From assembly GCA_035403465.1 (NCBI GenBank), contig DAONFG010000062.1, forward strand, positions 1-13,998: 13,998 nucleotides of DNA, read 5' to 3'. The notes beneath the pieces were generated by a model. It saw nothing but the letters and a program-made list of their open reading frames with translations. It was not told the DNA's origin and made no database searches. The DNA is from JAAYBQ01 sp035403465 (lineage in GTDB: Bacteria; Spirochaetota; UBA4802; UBA5550). Shown here piece by piece: positions 6,870 to 13,360 of the stretch (within the stretch, counting starts at the first letter, position 1; each line of letters opens with the position of its first letter). The position numbers were made by a program, and so were the translations under genes.

Positions 6870-7934
6870 TCAGAACCATTTTTTTCTTTTAAAATATATA
6901 AGCATCACCGCTGCAACAGTAAACATAATCGCCATCATCAGGTGATATCCGAATTTCCATTCAAGTCCGGGCATTGTAGCGAAGTTCATCCCGTATACAC
7001 CCGCTATAAAAGTCAGCGGTATGAATATTGTTGATATAAGTGTAAGGACTTTCATTACCTCATTCAACCTGTTGCTCATCCTTGAAAGGTTAATATCAAG
7101 CAGGCCTGAAATAAAGTCCCTGTATGCTTCAACTGTTTCAATAGCTTCAACAGTATGGTCATAAGCATCACGCAGGAATAGGCGGGTTGAATCGGTAATA
7201 ATTGTATTGTCCGGTTTAAGCATAAATCCCAGGATGTCGCGAATCGGCCATAAACTTTTTCTTATGGCCAGGGTATCCCGCTTAAGAGCATGGAGTTTCT
7301 GAATCGTATCCTCTTCGGCCTTACCCAGCACCTCCTCCTCGAGTATATCTATCCTGTCCCCGATCTTTTCAAGCACAATAAAGTAATTATCAATTATATA
7401 ATCAATTATACTGTAGCAGAGAAAGTCGGGGCCCATTTTATGCAGCTTCCCCTTTTTTTTTCTTATCCTGTCCCTGATTGATTCGAAGTCGTCGGATTCT
7501 TTCTCCTGGAATGTCAGGACCCTGTCATGGTTCAGAATAATACTGACCTGTTCACTCTCAGTTTCATTCTTTTTTGCGTCATGTGTGAGCATGCGTAGTA
7601 CAATGTAAACATAGTCATCGTAATCTTCAAATTTAGGCCTCTGGCTTGAGTTTACGATATCTTCAAGTACAAGCATATTAATGGAATAATGTGTACCTAT
7701 ACGCTCAATCATGTCAACATCGTGGATACCGTCAAAGTTTACCCATTCAACGTTATACCCGGGGAATGACTTAAATAGATCACCGAGGCTGATGTCATTC
7801 TTTTCCGAGTAATTATTTTCGTCATAGTTAACCTGAGTTATTTTAACACGGTAAGTACGATGTTCACCCAGGTGCATAATTGTACCGGGAGGGGCACCCG
7901 CCTTTTTCCCTGTTTTCCGTACAGGTATTCTCAT
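6870..7934 (-). CDS. corA: CorA-family magnesium/cobalt channel
   Basis: The 354-residue protein is a CorA-type channel that takes up Mg2+ (also Co2+ and Ni2+) across the inner membrane as a pentamer. Seen in the sequence: a long cytoplasmic domain with the family's VLEDIVNSSQRPK and FEDYDDYVYIVLRM stretches; a charged stalk helix (DRIDILEEEVLGKAEEDTI); the first membrane helix at about 296-313; the signature YGMNF with GMN at 315-317; the periplasmic loop MPGLEWKFGY; and the second membrane helix at about 332-349 ending in the basic KRKKW. It strongly resembles the Thermotoga-type CorA in length and layout. AAGGGAGA about eight bases before the ATG supports the start. It is the last gene of the radical SAM-thioesterase-corA group, 42 bp after the thioesterase, and ends at the bidirectional terminator. 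No magnesium riboswitch is visible in that short gap. Confidence 0.95.
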   Translation of the reverse strand: MRIPVRKTGKKAGAPPGTIMHLGEHRTYRVKITQVNYDENNYSEKNDISLGDLFKSFPGYNVEWVNFDGIHDVDMIERIGTHYSINMLVLEDIVNSSQRPKFEDYDDYVYIVLRMLTHDAKKNETESEQVSIILNHDRVLTFQEKESDDFESIRDRIRKKKGKLHKMGPDFLCYSIIDYIIDNYFIVLEKIGDRIDILEEEVLGKAEEDTIQKLHALKRDTLAIRKSLWPIRDILGFMLKPDNTIITDSTRLFLRDAYDHTVEAIETVEAYRDFISGLLDINLSRMSNRLNEVMKVLTLISTIFIPLTFIAGVYGMNFATMPGLEWKFGYHLMMAIMFTVAAVMLIYFKRKKWF

Positions 7935-7976
7935 AGTTTATCTCCCTTGTTTCACGGAGTATTTGCAGCTAAAAAC

Positions 7977-8384
7977 TCATTTATGATACGCAAGACCTTC
8001 TGCTGTTGCAATAAGCTTATCGCCGGTTCCCCTGACCTCAATTCTCCATACACTTACCTTCTTCCCGTTGTTTACAGGAACAGCCTCTGCAAAAATCTTC
8101 TCACCGTCAATAGCTCCAGCAATAAAATTAACAACAATATTAATCGAAACCGCAATTCTCCCTGTTGAATTCGACGCGACAGCCAGGGACTGGTCTATAA
8201 CAGAGAATATAATTATTCCATGGGCCCTTTCAACCGCGTTAAGATATTCTGGCTTGATCGTAACAGAACACCTCGCGTAACCTTCGCGTACTTCTTCAAC
8301 CTCTATGCCCAGGAACTGTGCCATGGGGTCCCTGCCCACGACCTCCCGCGCATAAGATACCGGGTTATTTACATAGTCACTCAT
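7977..8384 (-). CDS. PaaI-like hotdog-fold thioesterase
   Basis: The 135-residue protein is the usual size for a single hotdog domain of the PaaI/YbgC type, which hydrolyses acyl-CoA thioesters. The core motif is visible as LNAVERAHGIIIFSVIDQSLA (47-67). His55-Gly56 precede the central helix, and Asp64 is in the place of the catalytic acid of PaaI enzymes. A second beta segment, VNFIAGAIDGEKIFAEAVPV, follows, as is usual for the family. The second Gly of the common HGG motif is Ile here. Homotetrameric, cytoplasmic action is expected from the family; the actual acyl-CoA substrate cannot be told. AGAGGTG a few bases upstream supports the start. It lies 14 bp after the radical SAM gene and before corA, so it is probably co-transcribed. 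The neighbours do not suggest a shared pathway. Confidence 0.85.
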   Translation of the reverse strand: MSDYVNNPVSYAREVVGRDPMAQFLGIEVEEVREGYARCSVTIKPEYLNAVERAHGIIIFSVIDQSLAVASNSTGRIAVSINIVVNFIAGAIDGEKIFAEAVPVNNGKKVSVWRIEVRGTGDKLIATAEGLAYHK

Positions 8385-8398
8385 TCTGCACCTCTGTT

Positions 8399-9675
8399 TT
8401 ATTTAAGCGGCGGATTATAATAACCCAGCCGCATGGCCGGGTAATCCCTCCTCAGCATTTCTATCATAGGGCTGATGCCTATAGCATCACGGTCTGTAAA
8501 TGCGATCTTTTCAAAAAAATAGTCAGGATCAATATTCATATTCCTTGTCTGGATCATGTTGACGGGAAACTTTTTCAGCAGCGAGACCAGGCTTTCGACT
8601 TCGCTCCCGGAGTCTGTGAATCCCGGCATAAAAAACAGGTTGATCGAAACAAAGATCCCTGCATCAAGCGCAAGCCCGATACTTTTAATAACATCGCCGT
8701 ATGAATAATTCACCGGCCTGTAATACGCGGTATAAAATTCTTCAGTGGGCGAACATAAACTTATCCTGACAGAATCAAGTCCGGCACTTATCATTTTACC
8801 GAGCATATCAGGACGCGAGCCGTTCGTGTTGCNNNNNNNNNNATTGTTCCCCTGTCTGTGGCTGAACGCACCCGGCTTATGGCCCGCGCCAGGTCATCAC
8901 CCCTGAGCAGCGGTTCACCTTCACACCCCTGCCCGAAACTTGCAACCGCACGCTCTACCCTGTCGAAGTGGTGAGCAATCACCTGTGAAATCTCGTCCGG
9001 GGAAGGTGCAAAATCAAGCCTTCTCTGCGACTCGCAGAATCCCGAACCCTCATCCTGGAACGAAAGGCAGCCTATGCAGTCAGCGTTGCATGCCGGTGAT
9101 GTGGGGAGCGGGCATTCGTATCTGCCCAGGAAAAAATTCCTTGCGCAGAGACAGTTATATTCAGTTGAACATGTTGCAAGCTGGTGAACAAGCCTGTTCC
9201 CCGGATATTGTGTATTAACATTTTTTACAGCAGCCTTGAGTTCCCTGTGATTCTCGTGGAGTGCCGGGTCAGACCTGGGATCGTCATCAATCCTCATTGC
9301 AGGGATATAAAAGTCATCATCGATGAATGCAAGACCGGTATAAGCCCATAGCGGCAGCACAACAGCCTTATCCTTCCTTTCATATGCAGGGAGATAGGTG
9401 CGCAGGTATGCAGATGCAGGGAACGCTGCCACTGCGGTTACCGGGTCACCGTCAGGAGACTGTTTAACAGTTTTGAAGCCTGAAGATGTTCCAGATACCG
9501 GATACCGGTCCTGTAATGAAAAAAGATAGCTGCCGTAAGGAAGTTTTATAAGGTCAACGTTTTCTGCATTCCTGAGCCTGTGTCCGGACCTGAATGCAGG
9601 GGAGTAACCGGGATAGTCATAAACGTTCCCGGAACTGTCGGCAAATGGCATTGATGCTTCATATATTTTTTTCAT
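8399..9675 (-). CDS. Radical SAM protein, interrupted by an assembly gap
   Basis: Two reading frames either side of ten Ns (8833-8842) form one protein. The N-terminal 277 residues end in DRGT, and the C-terminal 143 residues begin NTNGSRPDMLGKM, the classical continuation of a radical SAM barrel. The 4Fe-4S/SAM motif is CxxxCxxC at C196, C200 and C203, inside CPLPTSPACNADCIGC, and SFGQGCEGEPLL at about 247-257 is the GEP motif. Later features include SAGLDSVRISL, YYRP, FFMPGFTD and MIQTRNMNIDP. Four more cysteines (169, 175, 177, 188) precede the motif and could bind a second cluster or metal. The layout resembles a conserved family of radical SAM proteins of unknown function in anaerobes, with an N-terminal segment of about 190 residues. 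The expected length is about 423 residues. Its substrate is unknown. The apparent frame change at the Ns is an artefact of placeholder length. Confidence 0.88.
8833..8842. other. Assembly gap of ten Ns
   Basis: Ten Ns lie inside the radical SAM gene. Joining the two frames requires a true gap length of 2 modulo 3. The family pattern GTIN-x-NTNGS would be met by about five missing bases. The Ns therefore look like a fixed-size placeholder, not a measured distance. Confidence 0.9.
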
Positions 9676-9910
9676 TTTTTATATAAGCCTCTTTCTGTAA
9701 CTTCAGTGCAATAAAGAATTCAATCTTTCCGGATTGCCGGGAAACCGTTTCATTTTTGATAATGGTTTATTAGCATAAGTTCTTTCCCTTACGCAGGGAG
9801 CCCCTGCGGGAGCATTATAAGGGGTTTCACCCCTTACCCCATTTAAAAAATCTTTTGTATGTAATAATATAATTCCAGAATCCCAACACTCCGGGATGAC
9901 CCTGAAAAAT
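9676..9910. repeat. Hairpin-rich, repeat-like spacer between the two minus-strand clusters
   Basis: No convincing gene lies here. The region carries CGCAGGG/CCCTGCG (9792-9798 and 9802-9808, three-base loop), AAGGGG/CCCCTT (9819-9824 and 9830-9835, five-base loop) and a weaker ATCCC/GGGAT pair near 9883-9899. An open frame across it translates to low-complexity sequence with no recognisable domain. It abuts the stop codon of the thiD2-thiE fusion. It resembles a dispersed intergenic repeat more than a simple terminator, since neither hairpin is followed by a T-run in the direction of the operon. Confidence 0.5.
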
Positions 9911-10759
9911 TCATTCGCACCATTGAAGTTTAACTGAATTATCCTGATTTTTAAAAAAGATAAAATCTGCGCAGCACTCAATAGCTTTACCTGCAGAGCT
10001 TTCGCCGGTTATGGTAATACCTATCAGCATATCCCCGCCTGTAATTTTCCTTGCTTCAGATGAAGGGATGTCATCGCGTTCAAGGCATAAACCCTGCGCG
10101 CCCGAAAGCAGCGCCATGTCCGGCCTGCTGTAGAGAAAAAACAGGATACCACGTTCTTTGCACAGTGAAGAGATACGCTTTGCAGCCTCAAGATCTGCCA
10201 TGTCAGTCCCGGCGGCAGATCTCAGCAGGATGATTCCCGCGCCGTTATCAGCCGCTTCAGATGCCGCACCGGTAATATCTCCGGTTCCGGGTAATCCCGC
10301 ATCAACAACTATACATGAACTTTTTTTGACACGTTCTGCCAGGTTCCCCCGCTGCAGTATAAACCAGCAGTTCTTTTCAACTTCATATATCCTGAACCTG
10401 ACGGACTGGAAGAGAGCACCCGCAGCAGGATCATTTATCTTGACCAGCTCCTCGAGTGAACGGACTGCCTCTGCGGCCCGCCTTATATTTGCCCTGAATA
10501 CTCCCGGAAGCCCGGCCCTGTCGATTTCACCTGCAGTATCAATAAACTTCTGCGAGTCCGATCCAATATCACGCGATTCAAGAAGAATTGAAACAGGAAT
10601 ACTGCTTAATGCATCCCTGATACTGTGACGCAGCAGCTTAAACTCCAATGAACCCGGGTGGTGAAGCACAAACCTGAATATATCTTCACAGACCCTGAGG
10701 CCCTCGATTGCCCTGTTTACACATGCGTCTATTGCTGTATAAATATTCCCTGTCATCAT
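9911..10759 (-). CDS. ThiD2-ThiE fusion with a truncated, degenerate ThiE half
   Basis: Residues 1 to about 135 match ThiD2, the small HMP-phosphate kinase of thiamin synthesis. Characteristic stretches are AIDACVNRAIEGLRVCEDIFRF, KLLRHSIRD, SRDIGSD and RANIRRAAEAVRSLEELVK. ThiD2 converts HMP-P to HMP-PP without accepting free HMP. From about 140 the sequence follows the TIM-barrel start of ThiE, which joins HMP-PP to the thiazole phosphate: GIILLRSA in the place of VQLREK, FLYSRPDMALLSGAQGLCLERDD in the place of the INDR...GVHLGQ.D segment, and MLIGITI in the place of IGxS. The Asn-Asp of INDR and the Lys of QLREK are missing, and the protein stops at residue 282, before the GP...TK loop and the phosphate-binding end. 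A complete fusion would be about 340 residues. ThiD2 activity is likely; ThiE activity is unlikely. Its start overlaps the rsmE stop by 4 bp (ATGA), so translation is probably coupled. Confidence 0.82.
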   Translation of the reverse strand: MMTGNIYTAIDACVNRAIEGLRVCEDIFRFVLHHPGSLEFKLLRHSIRDALSSIPVSILLESRDIGSDSQKFIDTAGEIDRAGLPGVFRANIRRAAEAVRSLEELVKINDPAAGALFQSVRFRIYEVEKNCWFILQRGNLAERVKKSSCIVVDAGLPGTGDITGAASEAADNGAGIILLRSAAGTDMADLEAAKRISSLCKERGILFFLYSRPDMALLSGAQGLCLERDDIPSSEARKITGGDMLIGITITGESSAGKAIECCADFIFFKNQDNSVKLQWCE

Positions 10760-11478
10760 CTTCCCCGGTGATAAATTACAAGTGCAGGTATTACTGAAGC
10801 AGCTGTCTCAGCCCTGAGATGAGTGAAACCGAAATTTACGGCTGTCCATCCTGCATCACCTGCGGATTTCAGTTCATTACCGGTGAATCCTCCTTCAGGA
10901 CCTATAAGAATACCCGCGGTCCGGAATGTTTGTATAGAAGAAAGGTGTTCTTTTATATCTCTATCTGCACCGGGATGGCCGATAAGCTTAACCTGGGAAT
11001 TATCAAGGTCAACTGCATCACTGAATGCTACCGGAAGCCCCACCTGTACCGGCGTACTGCGCATGCATTGTTTGCATGCCTCGGCAGCGATCCTGTTCCA
11101 CCTCTCAACCTTCTGCTCAAGTTTTTTGTCAGGATCAGGTATGGTCCGTTCCGAGATTACAGGGATGATCCTGCTTACTCCAACCTCGGCGGATTTCTGT
11201 ATGGCATAATCAAAGTTTCCGCCTTTAATGATGCACATGTAAAGGGAGATATCCAGTCCGGGATTTGACCTGTTATAAGAGCCGGTAAGACGGATTTTTA
11301 CCTGGTGCTGTGTGATCTCTGTAACCACCCCGTAATGCAGGGTGCCTGTTTCGTCCGAGAGATAGATGGTGCTTCCATTTTTAACTCTTCTCACATGGAC
11401 AAGGTGGCGGTAATCATCCCCTTCAATATAAGCATGACCGTCAGTAAAATTCTGTTGTTTTACAAAAAACTGGGGCAC
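10756..11478 (-). CDS. rsmE: 16S rRNA (uracil-1498-N3)-methyltransferase RsmE
   Basis: RsmE methylates N3 of U1498 in helix 44 of 16S rRNA, using S-adenosylmethionine, on the assembled 30S subunit. The 240-residue length is normal. An N-terminal PUA-like domain (about 1-70, with HLVHVRRVKNGSTIYL) precedes a SPOUT knotted methyltransferase domain. Its motifs are visible: CIIKGGNFDYAIQKSAEVGV at 82-101, ERWNRIAAEACKQ at 125-137, the SAM-binding IGPEGGFT at 192-199, and LRAETA at 221-226. The segment before the last motif reads FGFTHLRAETA where most members have LGxxILRxETA, a mild departure. It starts 3 bp after the LolA-like gene and overlaps thiD2-thiE by 4 bp, so it is a middle gene of the operon. 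Confidence 0.95.
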   Translation of the reverse strand: MPQFFVKQQNFTDGHAYIEGDDYRHLVHVRRVKNGSTIYLSDETGTLHYGVVTEITQHQVKIRLTGSYNRSNPGLDISLYMCIIKGGNFDYAIQKSAEVGVSRIIPVISERTIPDPDKKLEQKVERWNRIAAEACKQCMRSTPVQVGLPVAFSDAVDLDNSQVKLIGHPGADRDIKEHLSSIQTFRTAGILIGPEGGFTGNELKSAGDAGWTAVNFGFTHLRAETAASVIPALVIYHRGR

Positions 11479-11481
11479 AAA

Positions 11482-12246
11482 CTATTCCCCCAGATTTTCC
11501 GGCCTGAAAATGTCAGAGGGAAATGTCACAGCTTCGTCAAATTTGATAAAGCTTACAATAGTGACCGTACCCTCCTTGAGGTTAAGCATATCGTAACGCG
11601 ATGGTATGATCCTGTCCCCCTTTTCCATGGTCTTTGCTATGGTAAGGAACTTGAAGATTACCTTGTCTTTATCATGATAATCAATCCTGATGGGGATATA
11701 CTTATCAACCGTGGCATACAGTACAATCATGCCGTACAGGCTGTTTGCAAAGATCGGTTCAAGCTGAAGCCTGTAGCACTGTATCCCCTTTATGAGTGTC
11801 TGGCCTGTGATCCTGGCATTGTAGTTGCTCTGTAAATCAGCGTTTGAAAAATCTATGAATGAAAAATTTGTCCCCATGATAAGATCGTATTTATCAACAT
11901 CCTTTTTGTGATACATCTCATGCGCATGTATATTATAGACCCATATATCCTCACCGCCCATGGTGTAGAGAACCTTAACGCTCTCTCCGCGTGAAGGGCT
12001 GCTGTAAACAAAGAGGTAATCGTTGCGGGCAATGCTCCCCTTGAAATCGATTGATAACGAATTACCGTCAGGGTAGATGTGTTTTATCTTCCCCTTTATT
12101 TCCCCCTCTGGGTACTGCATGATCCTGTCTACACGCGCCAGTATGCTCTGCGCAGTAATCTCGATCCGGCTGCCGTTCTGCGAAAAAAGAGAATCCCATG
12201 ATAAGGTAATCATTAGAACAAAAAAGAGTGTAAAAAATCTTTTCAT
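11482..12246 (-). CDS. LolA-like outer-membrane lipoprotein-sorting protein
   Basis: This 254-residue protein has a signal peptide (MKRFFTLFFVLMITLSWDSLFS) with cleavage before Gln23, so it is periplasmic. The mature part begins with ILARVDRIMQYPEGEIKG and continues as an extended beta-sheet protein, with segments such as DIWVYNIHAHEMYHKKD, GTNFSFIDFSNADL and GMIVLYATVDKYIPIRIDYHD. These are typical of the LolA_like family annotated as 'outer membrane lipoprotein-sorting protein', which shares the LolA/LolB half-barrel fold. By analogy it may carry lipids or lipoproteins across the periplasm, but it is not the canonical LolA and the cargo is unknown. Its ATG shares one base with the stop of the upstream methyltransferase (TGATG), and it ends 3 bp before rsmE. 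A lipid-handling protein in an operon with rRNA modification and thiamin genes suggests packing by expression level, not by pathway. Confidence 0.82.
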   Translation of the reverse strand: MKRFFTLFFVLMITLSWDSLFSQNGSRIEITAQSILARVDRIMQYPEGEIKGKIKHIYPDGNSLSIDFKGSIARNDYLFVYSSPSRGESVKVLYTMGGEDIWVYNIHAHEMYHKKDVDKYDLIMGTNFSFIDFSNADLQSNYNARITGQTLIKGIQCYRLQLEPIFANSLYGMIVLYATVDKYIPIRIDYHDKDKVIFKFLTIAKTMEKGDRIIPSRYDMLNLKEGTVTIVSFIKFDEAVTFPSDIFRPENLGE

Positions 12247-13031
12247 CAGTTATTTTCAATCCTGATTTTTCTTCTCATAAAAAGTCCTGTAAAATACGGG
12301 ATCTTTACCGTTCCATCTTTAAGTTCATATAACTCTTCAAAGACACCCCTGTTCTCATCAACAAAGGCGTCAGGATTTCCGGAAAGCTCACCGTGCAGTT
12401 CCTTCATGTTTGATTTAAGTTCATTGAGGCTGTATTCAAACTGTTCTATCTTGCCTTTGATAAATGAAAACTCCTTGAGATCAAGAAATGTCTTCAGGTC
12501 GTCTTTCAGGTAAAAATCATTGTGCAGCGGGGATACGATTCTCATGTAATCGTCGAATACTCCGTCCAGGTCTTCATCGTCGAGCACAATACCCGCGAAT
12601 AAAAAGTATCCGTCAAACTGCAGCGCACGCCTGAACTCATCAATGACAGGTGCTGTCTCCTGGACATCAAGGTTGTCAACTGAAATGATAAGGTCTGCCG
12701 CATAATAATCAACAGGAAACTGTCTGAAATCACCGTTTATAAAACGCAGCTCCTCAACCAGCGGATTATCTTTATTGTCACTGATAAACTGCTCAATCAC
12801 TTTAAGTGACGGTTCAACAACAACCAGTACAATATCCTTATTCCAGCCCAGGATATCAATAATTATCTTTCCGCTTCCAAGTCCGGCCTTTACAACGACC
12901 CTGGGTTTGTACATTTCAATAACATCGCTGATTTTGCTTAGAACCAGTTCGTGCCTGGTTTCGGGTTCAACAAAGTACCTTTTGCCGTATTCGTATATAC
13001 TCAGTTCCTGAAGCTTACGCAGTCTTTCCAT
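12246..13031 (-). CDS. Class I SAM-dependent methyltransferase-like protein
   Basis: The 261-residue protein has a Rossmann methyltransferase core. Motif I is VVVKAGLGSGK (45-55), the acidic residue closing strand 2 is E73 in VVVEPS, NGDFRQFP with D101 is the adenine-side motif, and ADLIISVDNLD (112-122) followed by ALQFDGYFLFAGIV (136-149) fits motifs IV-VI. The substrate is unknown. Lys48 stands where most family members have Asp or Glu in motif I (V-D-x-G-x-G-x-G), which could weaken SAM binding, though other catalytic-fold features are kept. The C-terminal third (about 180-261) is charged and helical (IKGKIEQFEYSLNELKSNMKEL). AAGGA at 13038-13042, six bases upstream, supports the start. 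It is the first gene of the four-gene operon and its stop overlaps the LolA-like start. Confidence 0.75.
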   Translation of the reverse strand: MERLRKLQELSIYEYGKRYFVEPETRHELVLSKISDVIEMYKPRVVVKAGLGSGKIIIDILGWNKDIVLVVVEPSLKVIEQFISDNKDNPLVEELRFINGDFRQFPVDYYAADLIISVDNLDVQETAPVIDEFRRALQFDGYFLFAGIVLDDEDLDGVFDDYMRIVSPLHNDFYLKDDLKTFLDLKEFSFIKGKIEQFEYSLNELKSNMKELHGELSGNPDAFVDENRGVFEELYELKDGTVKIPYFTGLFMRRKIRIENN

Positions 13032-13115
13032 TTGTTATCCTTAAGTTATTTATTGTATCATGTCCGGCGTTTAACGAATTAATCAGCATAGTGACATCAT
13101 TCCCGGAGAGCATCA

Positions 13116-13144
13116 ATTATAACTTAACCGGATGCTCATACTAA
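13116..13144 (-). promoter_or_regulatory. Candidate promoter of the methyltransferase-LolA-rsmE-thiD2E operon
   Basis: On the minus strand, TTAGTA (13139-13144) and a perfect TATAAT (13116-13121) are 17 bases apart. The -35 matches only half of the consensus. Transcription would start near 13108, about 75 bases before the ATG. Confidence 0.35.
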
Positions 13145-13244
13145 ATCCATTATAAACATGTATATTTTGAACCGAATTATATTCAATAAAAATATATGCT
13201 GTTTCTAAAAACTTTATCTTTGCAGGACAGAGGCAGAATTATTA

Positions 13245-13274
13245 TTGACACTCACAGTTTATGATTTCTAATAC
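13245..13274 (+). promoter_or_regulatory. Candidate thiC promoter
   Basis: A perfect TTGACA at 13245-13250 is followed after 18 bases by TAATAC (13269-13274), a modest -10. Transcription would start about 80 bases before the thiC ATG. The inverted repeat at 13254-13284 covers the spacer and the -10. Confidence 0.4.
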
Positions 13275-13284
13275 CCTAAACTGT
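13254..13284. promoter_or_regulatory. Inverted repeat overlapping the thiC promoter, possible operator
   Basis: ACAGTTTA (13254-13261) and TAAACTGT (13277-13284) are exact complements 15 bases apart. The centre-to-centre spacing of 23 bp is about two helical turns, which suits a dimeric repressor binding across the -10. As RNA it would form only a weak AT-rich hairpin with no T-run, so an operator is the more natural reading. No regulator gene is adjacent. Confidence 0.4.
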
Positions 13285-13360
13285 AAAAAACAGTCATCCT
13301 CAGCATCATTGACGGGCAGTTCACAATAAAATCAAATAATACCGGGAATTCAAAACAATA

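Larger units (their letters stand above)
13032..13360. other. Divergent promoter region between the methyltransferase operon and thiC
   Basis: This 329-bp region drives two divergent units. For the minus strand, TATAAT (complement of 13116-13121) with TTAGTA 17 bases upstream is a fair promoter and would give a leader of roughly 75 bases. For the plus strand, the best -35 is TTGACA at 13245-13250. I searched for the conserved THI-box parts (CTGAGA and the later ACC...GAACC/CCAGCG elements) on the plus strand and saw none. Confidence 0.55.

Noticed and set aside
8791..9675. Two separate broken genes or a true frameshift in the radical SAM protein
   Set aside because: The frame change coincides exactly with ten Ns, and sequence on both sides matches one continuous radical SAM protein.
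9703..9981. Minus-strand open frame of 92 codons after thiD2-thiE
   Set aside because: It starts inside thiD2-thiE, has no recognisable domain and runs through the hairpin-rich spacer. It does not supply the missing ThiE end.
11305..11835. Plus-strand open frame of 176 codons
   Set aside because: It lies antisense across rsmE and the LolA-like gene, both of which have clear family motifs. It has no recognisable domain.
13285..13320. GCTGAG on the minus strand before thiC, reminiscent of a THI-box
   Set aside because: It is on the strand opposite to thiC, lacks CTGAGA and the other conserved arms, and would not be in the thiC transcript.
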